Below, piece after piece: positions 1 to 5,870 of a stretch of DNA of 9,715 bases. A program made the translations under genes and the position numbers. Position 1 is the stretch's first letter. The number at the start of each line of letters is the position of its first letter. The notes beneath the pieces were generated by a model, which was given only the letters and a program-made list of their open reading frames with translations, was not told the origin of the DNA and did no database searches. Origin of the DNA: Treponema sp. (GTDB taxonomy: Bacteria; Spirochaetota; Spirochaetia; Treponematales; Rectinemataceae); assembly GCA_012516755.1 (NCBI GenBank), contig JAAYWE010000026.1, positions 1 to 9,715 on the forward strand, read 5' to 3'.

Positions 1-505
1 CGACCTGAGGCAAGAAAGCTCGCTCGCGCTCTAAAATATGAGCGCTTGGATCTTCTCCGTGTATACAGAGGACTAGTCCCATTGCTTCCATGGTATTCAA
101 CACCTCTTCGACTTCATCGAAAGAACGTGGACCATCCGCGGCATTGGTTGTCGATCCCGAGGGATAATACTTTCCGGCTATGCTTCCCGCACGAGCCAGG
201 GCTTCAATATCGGCGCTTCTCATCCAGGGTAGTAGCTTGAAAGTGTAGAGCGGCTCGAAGCGTTCTTCCAAAGGAAGTTCTACTAGGGCTTGATCGACCT
301 CGGCAATGTAAGCCTCAAGAAGGCTCGAACTAGCTATAGGCGGCAAGGTATTGGGCATAAGAAGTACTCTGCCAAATTGACCGGCATGTCCGCGCACCGA
401 GGCTCTAAGGAGAGCTCCTTGACGCAGATGGGCATGAAAATCATCGGGTAATGGTATATAGAATCTATCGATATCTGCTTTGTCTCTAACAATCTCTTTG
501 GCCAT
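1..505 (-). CDS. pyrC: Dihydroorotase, N-terminal part (cut by window edge)
   Basis: Dihydroorotase closes carbamoyl-aspartate to dihydroorotate in pyrimidine synthesis, a cytosolic zinc amidohydrolase step. The reading frame is open from an ATG at 505 to the left edge, giving 168 residues, about half of the usual ~345. Visible family marks are DFHAHLR (metal ligands H24 and H26, substrate Arg R28), RVLLMPN (N52), GKYYPSGSTTNAADGP (K112 fits the carboxylated bridging lysine) and CIHGE (H149, metal ligand). The pattern fits the class II, PyrC-type enzyme of E. coli rather than PyrX/allantoinase types. The remaining His and catalytic Asp lie outside the window. The start is supported by a GGGGGA Shine-Dalgarno four bases before the ATG. 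The gene is divergent from murA, with 64 bases between the two starts. Confidence 0.93.
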   Translation of the reverse strand, partial: MAKEIVRDKADIDRFYIPLPDDFHAHLRQGALLRASVRGHAGQFGRVLLMPNTLPPIASSSLLEAYIAEVDQALVELPLEERFEPLYTFKLLPWMRSADIEALARAGSIAGKYYPSGSTTNAADGPRSFDEVEEVLNTMEAMGLVLCIHGEDPSAHILERERAFLPQV

Positions 506-534
506 GATATCCCCCAGGAGAAACCTAATCGCGC

Positions 535-563
535 TTGACCTGCTTATCGGCAGCGCATACAGT
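535..563 (+). promoter_or_regulatory. Sigma-70-type promoter of murA, placing +1 at the ATG
   Basis: TTGACC (535-540, five of six consensus) is followed by exactly 17 bases and TACAGT (558-563, four of six). Standard geometry puts the transcription start at 570, the A of the murA ATG, so the mRNA would be leaderless. No convincing Shine-Dalgarno precedes the ATG; AAGG ends only two bases before it. The hexamers are seen; the start point is inferred. Confidence 0.6.
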
Positions 564-569
564 AAGGCT

Positions 570-1844
570 ATGGACAAATATATCATCGAAGGTAGATATC
601 CTATCAAGGGAACACTTACACTTTCCGGAAATAAAAATGCCGCTCTTCCCTGTATTTCAGCATCTGTTCTGGCTAATGGGCCTGTAACCCTCCGAAACAT
701 TCCGGCAATTGAAGATGTATCCGTAATGTTCGATGTTTTTCGCTATCTAGGCGGCTTAGTAGAGCAAGTCGATGCTAATAGTTGGTGTTTAGATCCGCGA
801 CCTATCTCTAAGTATGAAGTGCCCGAGGAGCTCGCTAAAAAAGTTCGAGCCTCGATTCTATTTGCCGGTCCTCTTGTAGCGCGCTTTGGCAAAGCAATTC
901 TACCTCCTCCGGGCGGGGACACGATAGGGCGTAGGAGAATAGATACACATATTGTTGCACTTCAAGAGCTTGGGGCGCGTATCTCCCTAGAAAACACGCT
1001 CACTTTTTCCGCGACCAAACTGGTGGGTGTACCTGTTTTTCTAGACGAAGCATCGGTGACAGGCACGGAGAATGCAATAATGGCTGCGTCTCTTGCTGAG
1101 GGAACTACTATTATTATGAATGCAGCTTGTGAGCCGCATGTGCAAGATCTCTGTAGAATGCTCATTCAGATGGGCGCTGAAATCGACGGAGTGGGATCGA
1201 ACCGTCTCATTATCAAAGGTGCAGAATCCCTAAATGGCACGGATTTTGCCATAAGCGCAGACTATATGGAACTTGGCTCTTTTATTGGTCTTGCGGTAGT
1301 AACAGGCGGAGATCTACGAATCGATGGTGTCAATGCAGATGATCTTCCTCCTCTCAAGGTTGGGTTTTCGAAATTGGGCGTCACATGGGATATGAAGGGG
1401 AGCACATTGAGGCCAAATAGCACGGTTGCACTTCGTGTTATTCCAGATATAGGTGGCCAGATTCCCAAGATCGACGATTCCCCATGGCCTGGATTTCCTG
1501 CTGACTTGACCTCGATTATGACGGTAGTAGCAACACAAGCGGATGGGGTGGTGCTCATACATGAGAAAATGTTCGAATCGCGAATGTTTTTTGTGGATAA
1601 ATTGATTTCGATGGGGGCGAGGATAGTGCTATGCGATCCGCATAGAGCTATTGTCTATGGGCCCTCGAGGCTTGTGGGCAATGTATTGGTTTCTCCGGAT
1701 GTGCGAGCTGGAATGGCCATGGTCATAGCTGCCCTCTGCGCCGAAGGAACTAGCATTATCCACAATGTCTACCAGATCGAGCGTGGTTATGAAAATCTCG
1801 TCCAGAGACTATCCGCAGTCGGAGCTCATATTAAGCGAGAGTAA
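570..1844 (+). CDS. murA: UDP-N-acetylglucosamine 1-carboxyvinyltransferase, Cys-to-Asp variant
   Basis: MurA transfers enolpyruvate from PEP to UDP-GlcNAc, the first committed step of peptidoglycan synthesis, in the cytosol. The 424 residues match the family length (~420). Seen: KN at 22-23 in SGNKNAALP, R93, the catalytic loop PPPGGDTIGRRRIDTH, SVTGTENAIMAASLAEGT (162-179), PGFPAD with catalytic D312, DVRA with R379, and a C-terminal IERGYENL. The loop residue that is Cys115 in E. coli is Asp (D117) here, the substitution that makes MurA of Chlamydia, Borrelia and M. tuberculosis insensitive to fosfomycin. The start at 570 gives the canonical MDKYIIEG... N-terminus; an upstream in-frame TTG at 480 would add 30 unrelated residues and overlap pyrC. 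It stands alone, facing pspA. Confidence 0.96.
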   Translation: MDKYIIEGRYPIKGTLTLSGNKNAALPCISASVLANGPVTLRNIPAIEDVSVMFDVFRYLGGLVEQVDANSWCLDPRPISKYEVPEELAKKVRASILFAGPLVARFGKAILPPPGGDTIGRRRIDTHIVALQELGARISLENTLTFSATKLVGVPVFLDEASVTGTENAIMAASLAEGTTIIMNAACEPHVQDLCRMLIQMGAEIDGVGSNRLIIKGAESLNGTDFAISADYMELGSFIGLAVVTGGDLRIDGVNADDLPPLKVGFSKLGVTWDMKGSTLRPNSTVALRVIPDIGGQIPKIDDSPWPGFPADLTSIMTVVATQADGVVLIHEKMFESRMFFVDKLISMGARIVLCDPHRAIVYGPSRLVGNVLVSPDVRAGMAMVIAALCAEGTSIIHNVYQIERGYENLVQRLSAVGAHIKRE

Positions 1845-1891
1845 GACTGAAGGCGGAAAAGCAAAACAGCCCAAATCAGGAAGAAGCTAAT

Positions 1892-1920
1892 TGAAAAAAG
1901 ACCAAAAAGCCTTATTGGCT
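1892..1920 (-). terminator. Weak possible terminator at the end of pspA
   Basis: Read on the minus strand, AGCC (1920-1917) pairs with GGCT (1911-1908) around a five-base loop, followed by TTTT, GGTC and TTTTTT. The stem is only four pairs and overlaps the pspA stop codon, so this is a weak candidate. No terminator is evident for murA on the plus strand in the 67-base convergent gap. Confidence 0.3.
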
Positions 1921-2622
1921 CTGAGAATTATTCCGTCCCGCATCCTCGGTCAGCATCTTTTTCTTGAGCTCTTCGAGCAAGACGTCTGCTGCCTGTGGCG
2001 AGGATTCTAGCTGAGCAAATTGCTTTTCCAGGCTCGCGCCTGTGGCAGTGTCCTCGAGTTCTTTAGTTGCTTCCGCTTGTGCTTCGACTTCCTCGATTTT
2101 GCGCTCCATCCGCTCGAATGTCTCGAATGCGCTCTTATTGCCTGCCATGCTCGACATTGTCTGCGTTATGCGCTGTTGGGCTTCGGCACGCTTTGCCCGT
2201 GCAATAAGGATATTTTTCTTACGGTTGGCTTCCTCGATCTTGCTTTGTAGCTGTCGAAGAGCTTCCTTGAGCTTTTCAACAGATTGTTTTTGTGCTTCCC
2301 ACTGCTGAGCAAGCTGGGTAGAATAGCTTTCGAATTCTTGCTTTCGAAGCAGAGCTTCCTTAGCGAGATCGTCACGGTTGGCACGGACCGCAAGCATGGC
2401 TTTCTTTTCCCATTCTTGCGCTTTAGCCTTATTCTCCATCATTTCTCGTTCTAGCCGCTTCTCGTCTGCAATGGCCATAGCAACAGCTTTCTTGGATTCG
2501 ATAAGCTGCTCGTTCATATCGATTATCATCTGGTTGAGCATTTTTTCAGGGTCTTCGGCTTTGGAGATTAAAGCGTTGATATTCGATGAGATCACTGTTT
2601 TAAGGCGATCGAACATTCCCAT
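1912..2622 (-). CDS. pspA: PspA/IM30 family envelope-stress protein
   Basis: PspA/IM30 (ESCRT-III-like) proteins bind the inner face of the cytoplasmic membrane and protect it under stress. The 236 residues are the usual length. The start MGMFDRLKTVISSNINALI fits the amphipathic membrane-binding helix, followed by the signature KAEDPEKMLNQMIIDM (21-36), then a long coiled coil (about 40-190) rich in Lys, Glu, Gln and Ala, and a short helical tail (210-225). The last six residues are polar (NNSQSQ). It is last in the operon after the STAS and YbjN-like genes. Only three bases separate it from the upstream stop, and its GGAGGA Shine-Dalgarno lies inside the end of that gene, implying translational coupling. 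No PspF, PspB or PspC is in the window. Confidence 0.93.
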   Translation of the reverse strand: MGMFDRLKTVISSNINALISKAEDPEKMLNQMIIDMNEQLIESKKAVAMAIADEKRLEREMMENKAKAQEWEKKAMLAVRANRDDLAKEALLRKQEFESYSTQLAQQWEAQKQSVEKLKEALRQLQSKIEEANRKKNILIARAKRAEAQQRITQTMSSMAGNKSAFETFERMERKIEEVEAQAEATKELEDTATGASLEKQFAQLESSPQAADVLLEELKKKMLTEDAGRNNSQSQ

Positions 2623-2625
2623 AAT

Positions 2626-3021
2626 TCATTCCTCCACTTTATGAATATAGTTCGCAAGCTTTTTGTAATGCTCGAGCAAAGCGAACGATATCGATTCAAT
2701 AGATGCAAGAAATTCTTCTTTGTCAAGCGTATCATACTCGAGTGTATCTATTACGATTATTTGGTCGCCGCTTATGGCATAGGCGCCGTGCAGGAGGTCC
2801 GTAGCGTTGAGCTCCAGAAGCGTCCTGAAAAGCTCTTCAGCCTTCTCTTTTGGTACAGGCATGACATTAGCGCTGATAATAACAAGAGGGTCTGAAAGGC
2901 TTACTACCATTTTAGGGTAGCCTTTGCTTTCATCCTCAATTAACCAGGAATTATTGGAGAGCTCCTGATATTCTATTCCGAGATCGATGAGATAGCTTTC
3001 TATTCTGGTCAATGCTGACAT
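2626..3021 (-). CDS. YbjN-like / CesT-chaperone-fold protein
   Basis: A 131-residue acidic, soluble protein with no signal peptide. The pattern (N-terminal helix SALTRIESYLIDLGIEY, then strands NSWLIED, PKMVVSLSDPLVIISANVMPVP, a helix EKAEELFRTLLELNATDL, strands HGAYAISGDQIIVIDTLE, and a final helix EEFLASIESISFALLEHYKKLANYI) fits the YbjN / type III chaperone-like fold. These proteins generally act by binding other proteins. The assignment rests on recognition of this layout and is less sure than the neighbours. A strong AAGGAGGAGG sequence precedes the ATG. It lies 43 bases after the STAS gene and three bases before pspA, so it is most likely a partner or modulator of PspA (inference). Confidence 0.75.
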   Translation of the reverse strand: MSALTRIESYLIDLGIEYQELSNNSWLIEDESKGYPKMVVSLSDPLVIISANVMPVPKEKAEELFRTLLELNATDLLHGAYAISGDQIIVIDTLEYDTLDKEEFLASIESISFALLEHYKKLANYIHKVEE

Positions 3022-3059
3022 TACTACCTCCTCCTTGTACTTCTATTGTCTTAGATCTA

Positions 3060-3077
3060 TACGCTCAACCGAGCGTA
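3060..3077 (-). other. Stem-loop across the STAS stop codon
   Basis: TACGCTC and GAGCGTA form a perfect seven-pair inverted repeat around a four-base loop (GGTT on the minus strand). It covers the STAS stop codon (3067-3065) and ends 38 bases before the ybjN-like start. No T-tract follows, so it is not a standard terminator. It may stabilise the upstream mRNA or mark an RNA-processing point that sets the STAS to YbjN/PspA ratio. Confidence 0.45.
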
Positions 3078-3607
3078 ATAGTCCCATCCGGGAATGCCGT
3101 GATGACAGCTTCACATGTCTGACATCGCCCCCTGCCGGGCTTTTCTATATCTATAAGGGAGTTGCAGGCAGGGCACTGGACAGAGAGGGGATAGATGCCA
3201 TTTAGGGCGAATTTGAGACCTGTCAGCGCGCTTTTGGCATCCGTTGCAGTTGTAAAATAGCCCTCCAGTCCAAGAATTCGCTCCATTCGTTCCATGCGAG
3301 GCCGCATACCACAGAGCACAAGATCGCCCTGCCGGTCTCTCAATTTTTGCCTGAGGGCAAGCATGAGCCCCATACCTGCTGGCCCTATATCTTCGATAGT
3401 GGAAAAATCGACCACCAGATAGCGTATGCCTTCGGAGAGGATACTATCGAACGATTGGGCAACTGCATCCAGGTTGGCTTCTGTAACCGCGCCCACGAAG
3501 CGCGCCAAAATGCATCCTGGGAAATCCGTAGATACCTGGGACGAGATGAGAGCATCTGAACCTTGCTGAGAAATCTTCTGAATTCGCGAAAGAAGCCCCG
3601 ATGGCAT
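3065..3607 (-). CDS. STAS-domain protein with C-terminal zinc ribbon
   Basis: A 180-residue soluble protein. Residues ~28-135 look like a STAS domain, as in anti-sigma-factor antagonists: strand CILARFVGAV, EANLDAVAQSF, IRYLVVDFSTIEDIGPAGMGLMLALRQKL, DLVLCGMRP, then LGLEGYFTTATDAKSAL. In SpoIIAA-type antagonists the motif is DSSGLG with the second Ser phosphorylated; here it aligns as GPAGMG, so the phosphoacceptor is Ala77. A zinc ribbon follows: CPAC (C145, C148) and CQTC (C162, C165). STAS proteins normally bind an anti-sigma kinase or another partner; none is present here. It is first in the likely operon with the YbjN-like gene and pspA. The ATG has no Shine-Dalgarno but sits just after a strong promoter. 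Confidence 0.82.
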   Translation of the reverse strand: MPSGLLSRIQKISQQGSDALISSQVSTDFPGCILARFVGAVTEANLDAVAQSFDSILSEGIRYLVVDFSTIEDIGPAGMGLMLALRQKLRDRQGDLVLCGMRPRMERMERILGLEGYFTTATDAKSALTGLKFALNGIYPLSVQCPACNSLIDIEKPGRGRCQTCEAVITAFPDGTITLG

Positions 3608-3616
3608 AGTGTATCA

Positions 3617-3645
3617 ATAATATGGGTTAGGGTAGAAAAAGTCAA
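3617..3645 (-). promoter_or_regulatory. Strong sigma-70-type promoter of the STAS-ybjN-pspA operon
   Basis: On the minus strand TTGACT (3645-3640, five of six) and TATTAT (3622-3617, five of six) are 17 bases apart. The ATG follows the -10 by nine bases, predicting a 5' leader of about three bases (start near 3610). This is the best-matching promoter in the window and implies a leaderless or nearly leaderless mRNA. Confidence 0.7.
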
Positions 3646-3668
3646 ACACCCAGAAAAGTCAAACACCC
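3634..3668 (-). repeat. Two tandem 17/18-bp repeats including the STAS promoter -35
   Basis: Minus strand: GGGTGTTTGACTTTTCT (3668-3652) and GGGTGTTTGACTTTTTCT (3651-3634) are identical except for one extra T. Each copy carries TTGACT; only the second is 17 bases from the -10. They may be a recent duplication or a two-site regulator operator. Confidence 0.8.
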
Positions 3669-3672
3669 GCCT

Positions 3673-3704
3673 ACGCAAAACCCTTATGTCACAAAACTCT
3701 TATG
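3673..3704 (-). repeat. Degenerate 16-bp tandem repeat at the SDR 3' end
   Basis: Plus strand: ACGCAAAACCCTTATG (3673-3688) and TCACAAAACTCTTATG (3689-3704) agree at 13 of 16 positions. A further GTGCAAAACC at 3705 starts a partial third copy inside the last SDR codons. The repeat contains the SDR stop codon (3702-3700). Confidence 0.6.
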
Positions 3705-4533
3705 GTGCAAAACCGCCGTCCAGGTTGACCACAGCTCCGGATGCGATACAGGGTTCGGAATCGATAAGATCGAGAGCTATTTTCGCTATTATATTGGCTT
3801 TTAAGAGCGAACCGGTAGCTGTCAGCGATGCATGGCGTATCTTGGTTTCTCTATCAAGATATTCGGTCTCTACGGGACCAGGGCACACTACGATAGCCGC
3901 GACATTGTCGGAAGCACTTTGCACGGCAATGGACTTTGCCAGCACACCAAGCCCAGTCTTTGAAGAAGCATAAGTAGCGGTCTTCTTGTAGGAGCGGATG
4001 CCATCTGTCCTTGTACCACCAAAAAACAGAAAGCGACCGTACTTTCTTTCCATCATGCTAGGCAAGAATCGCGATGCTAAGGCTCCGGGCAGGGCAAGAT
4101 TGGCTAGTGTAAGCCATTCCCAATCTATTGTGGTACAATCTTTTAAGGGTTTTTCCAGGAATGGACCAAAGGCGCAGACAACTATATCGGGTTCCTTTCC
4201 TATCTCATCTAGGCGCAAGTCTATGGCCTGAATGAACTGGACGGGACTTGAAAAATCCAAATCTATTAAGTTCAGGCTCTTTGCTTTTGGAAAGCTGTCT
4301 ACTCGCAATTTTTCCGAAGCACGGCGTCCCTGTATTAGCAGGGCTGCACCTCTGCTGGCAAGTTCATAGGACACGGCAAGACCAATACCGCCTGAGCCGC
4401 CTATGACTAAGGCGAGTCTTTCGCTGAATGTCGATACGCGATTCTGTAATTGAATGCTGCCTTGGATATCTTCTGAATTATTATTATTCATGTCTTGAGA
4501 ATACTGGAATTTCTCCTTATTAGATAGCGACAT
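3700..4533 (-). CDS. Short-chain dehydrogenase/reductase (FabG-like), N-terminally extended
   Basis: An NAD(P)-dependent oxidoreductase of the classical SDR family; the substrate cannot be told from sequence. Seen in 277 residues: nucleotide loop GGSGGIG (45-51), GRR at 69-71 after the second strand (basic residues suggest NADPH), Y188-A-S-S-K192 as the catalytic YxxxK, ANL with N145, PGPVETEY (218-225) and a C-terminal DGGFAP. Unusual points: the NNAG motif reads CAFG (120-123), and the catalytic Ser region reads FGGTRT, with Thr near the expected place and 14 residues before the Tyr. About 40 residues precede the Rossmann strand, against under 10 normally, and include NNNN. The start at 4533 lies in a repeat copy with no Shine-Dalgarno, after a TATAAT; ATG at 4491 (residue 15) is the alternative. 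Confidence 0.87.
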   Translation of the reverse strand: MSLSNKEKFQYSQDMNNNNSEDIQGSIQLQNRVSTFSERLALVIGGSGGIGLAVSYELASRGAALLIQGRRASEKLRVDSFPKAKSLNLIDLDFSSPVQFIQAIDLRLDEIGKEPDIVVCAFGPFLEKPLKDCTTIDWEWLTLANLALPGALASRFLPSMMERKYGRFLFFGGTRTDGIRSYKKTATYASSKTGLGVLAKSIAVQSASDNVAAIVVCPGPVETEYLDRETKIRHASLTATGSLLKANIIAKIALDLIDSEPCIASGAVVNLDGGFAP

Positions 4534-4570
4534 TAGATAGCGACATTATATAGCGACATTAGATAGCGAC
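4521..4570 (-). repeat. 13-bp tandem repeat, nearly four copies, carrying SDR start codon and -10
   Basis: Plus-strand unit TAGATAGCGACAT occurs at 4521-4533, 4534-4546, 4547-4559 (one change, TATATAGCGACAT) and 4560-4570 (partial). On the minus strand each full copy reads ATGTCGCTATCTA, so every full copy begins with an ATG. Because 13 is not a multiple of three, only the last copy's ATG (4533) continues into the SDR; the other two meet a stop after eight codons. Confidence 0.95.
4545..4550 (-). promoter_or_regulatory. Perfect TATAAT -10 made by a variant repeat copy
   Basis: The single substitution in the third repeat copy turns TATCTAAT into TATATAAT on the minus strand, making a perfect TATAAT. 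It ends 11 bases before the SDR ATG at 4533, predicting a leader of about five bases. No -35 is visible at 16-18 bases (the sequence there is around GCGGTC), and there is no TGn extension, so activity may be weak or need an activator. Confidence 0.42.
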
Positions 4571-4601
4571 CGCTGGCGGCAATTCTGGCCAAAGCTCTTA
4601 T

Positions 4602-5735
4602 TTAACGGCTATTTCGCTTGCGCTGGTCTGACATCTTTTCTATGCCCGGCAAAAAATGTATATCCTTAGCGCAAATCTTGCCCGACTTTCTGAGCGAGCA
4701 CGCACTCATAATTACCGAGAATAGCTCTCGAACATTGCCAGGCCAATTGTGGGAATACATCTTGTCCAAGGCATCACTTCCTATATTGAAGCGACCAATT
4801 GAATACTGATCACAGAAATGCTGCGCAAGCAAAGGTATGTCTTCTTTTCTCTCTCGCAGAGGAGGAGTCTCTATCACGAAATTGGCAATGCGGAATAGCA
4901 GATCGTCTCGAAACTCATGCTGAGAGGCCAGCTCAATTGGATTTCGGCTCGAGGCTGTAACAAGCCGAAATTTAGACGAGCGAGAATGAAGGCTTCCGAG
5001 TCTACGGAATTCTCCATTATCGAGTACGCGCAGCAAACATGGCTGCGAAACAGGAGAAAGGCTACCAATTTCATCCAGAAAGAGCGTACCATTATTTGCC
5101 TGCTCGATGATGCCGCTTCTTGAGGAAGCATCGGTATAGGCTCCTCTCTCAGTGCCAAACATCTCACTTTCAAAAAGAGTGTATGGAATTGCCGCACAAT
5201 TCAATGCCAAAAAAGGATTCGATCTTCTGTCGCTCCATTCGTGCAGAGCGCGTGCGGCTAGTTCTTTTCCGGTTCCTGTTTCTCCAATGATCATAACAGA
5301 GCAAGATTCGTTGGCTAACATGCGAATCTGCGAAATCAGATGACCTATTTTTTTGCTTTTTCCAATTATATTTAAAGAAGGATCAGCATGTCGAGGGTTT
5401 GCACCAGATGCCTTGTCGCCACAGGAAGGCAAGTGTTCTTTATTTGATTTTTCCGAGACACTGGTAATTATGTCATTGAGTTCTAAATAATTATGGAAAT
5501 AATATATCTCTAATGAAGAGGGAACGATTTTCTTCATGATTTCTTTTTGTCGCGCATTGAAGTCTGAATCTGATGATATAAGTCCTACAATAAGAATTTC
5601 CGGCTTCTGCCTTTGTATCATTATGGATAATTCGAGCAAGTCTCCCGCGACAGAAATATCAAAATACTTGCTAAAGAGTCTTATTATAGGCCGTATTCTT
5701 CTAAAGTCCTGATCAAAATAGATTAGTCTTTTCAT
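4602..5735 (-). CDS. Sigma-54-type AAA+ activator, no DNA-binding domain, degenerate receiver
   Basis: Resembles NtrC-family enhancer-binding proteins (377 residues). Residues 1-95 look like a receiver fold (MKRLIYFDQDF, then PEILIVGLISS), but the phosphorylated Asp is Gly51 and no conserved Lys is evident. AAA+ domain at about 120-340: Walker A GETGTGKE (151-158), Walker B LFLDEIG (218-224), Arg finger region FRDDLLFRI (R276, R282), WPGNVREL (331-338). The sigma-54-contacting GAFTGA loop reads GAYTDA (198-203). Only 39 residues follow WPGNVREL and they show no Fis-type helix-turn-helix, so the DNA-binding domain is missing. It may act from solution, regulate another AAA+ protein, or be decaying. 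The start at 5735 begins at the first receiver strand; an in-frame TTG at 5774 would add 13 residues. Confidence 0.88.
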   Translation of the reverse strand: MKRLIYFDQDFRRIRPIIRLFSKYFDISVAGDLLELSIMIQRQKPEILIVGLISSDSDFNARQKEIMKKIVPSSLEIYYFHNYLELNDIITSVSEKSNKEHLPSCGDKASGANPRHADPSLNIIGKSKKIGHLISQIRMLANESCSVMIIGETGTGKELAARALHEWSDRRSNPFLALNCAAIPYTLFESEMFGTERGAYTDASSRSGIIEQANNGTLFLDEIGSLSPVSQPCLLRVLDNGEFRRLGSLHSRSSKFRLVTASSRNPIELASQHEFRDDLLFRIANFVIETPPLRERKEDIPLLAQHFCDQYSIGRFNIGSDALDKMYSHNWPGNVRELFSVIMSACSLRKSGKICAKDIHFLPGIEKMSDQRKRNSR

Positions 5736-5745
5736 GATTGCTTGA

Positions 5746-5774
5746 GATGTAACAAATGCATCTCTATGTTTCAA
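5746..5774 (-). promoter_or_regulatory. Possible promoter of the AAA+ activator gene
   Basis: Minus strand: TTGAAA (5774-5769, five of six), 17 bases, then TACATC (5751-5746, three of six) preceded by TGT, a TGn extended -10. The ATG at 5735 follows by ten bases, predicting a leader of about four bases. The -10 is poor, so this rests on geometry shared with the murA and STAS promoters. Confidence 0.4.
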
Positions 5775-5813
5775 GGCCTAAAGAACAACTTTGTCGAAGT
5801 AAGATATTTTTAC

Positions 5814-5834
5814 CTAATATATTTCAAATATTAG
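5814..5834. promoter_or_regulatory. AT-rich inverted repeat upstream of the activator gene
   Basis: CTAATAT (5814-5820) and ATATTAG (5828-5834) are perfect seven-base arms around ATTTCAA, a spacing that suits a dimeric regulator. It lies in the AT-rich 135-base gap between the WecG-like and activator genes, about 40 bases upstream of the proposed -35. No T-tract follows on either strand, so a terminator is unlikely. Nothing else is recognisable in this gap. Confidence 0.35.
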
Positions 5835-5870
5835 CTAACATCTAATTATGTCTACAGAGGGCAAAAAGTT

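Noticed and set aside
480..569. Longer murA from a TTG at 480 (30 extra residues)
   Set aside because: The extra residues match nothing in MurA, the frame would overlap pyrC, and the promoter hexamers lie inside it. The start at 570 gives the canonical N-terminus.
3563..3973. Plus-strand open frame of 136 codons opposite the STAS promoter and SDR end
   Set aside because: It crosses the STAS promoter repeats and runs opposite the SDR catalytic region; no domain is recognisable.
4513..4518. AAGGAG on the minus strand as a ribosome site for an SDR start at 4491
   Set aside because: It is 21 bases from that ATG, far beyond usable spacing, and no start codon lies 5-10 bases after it in frame. 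It falls inside codons 6-7 of the chosen gene.
4521..4570. CRISPR-like array
   Set aside because: Units are 13 bases and directly abutting with no spacers, so it is a simple tandem repeat.
4571..4582. CCGCTGGCGG palindrome between the activator and SDR genes as a terminator
   Set aside because: Four pairs with a two-base loop cannot form a stable hairpin, and no T-tract follows on the minus strand.
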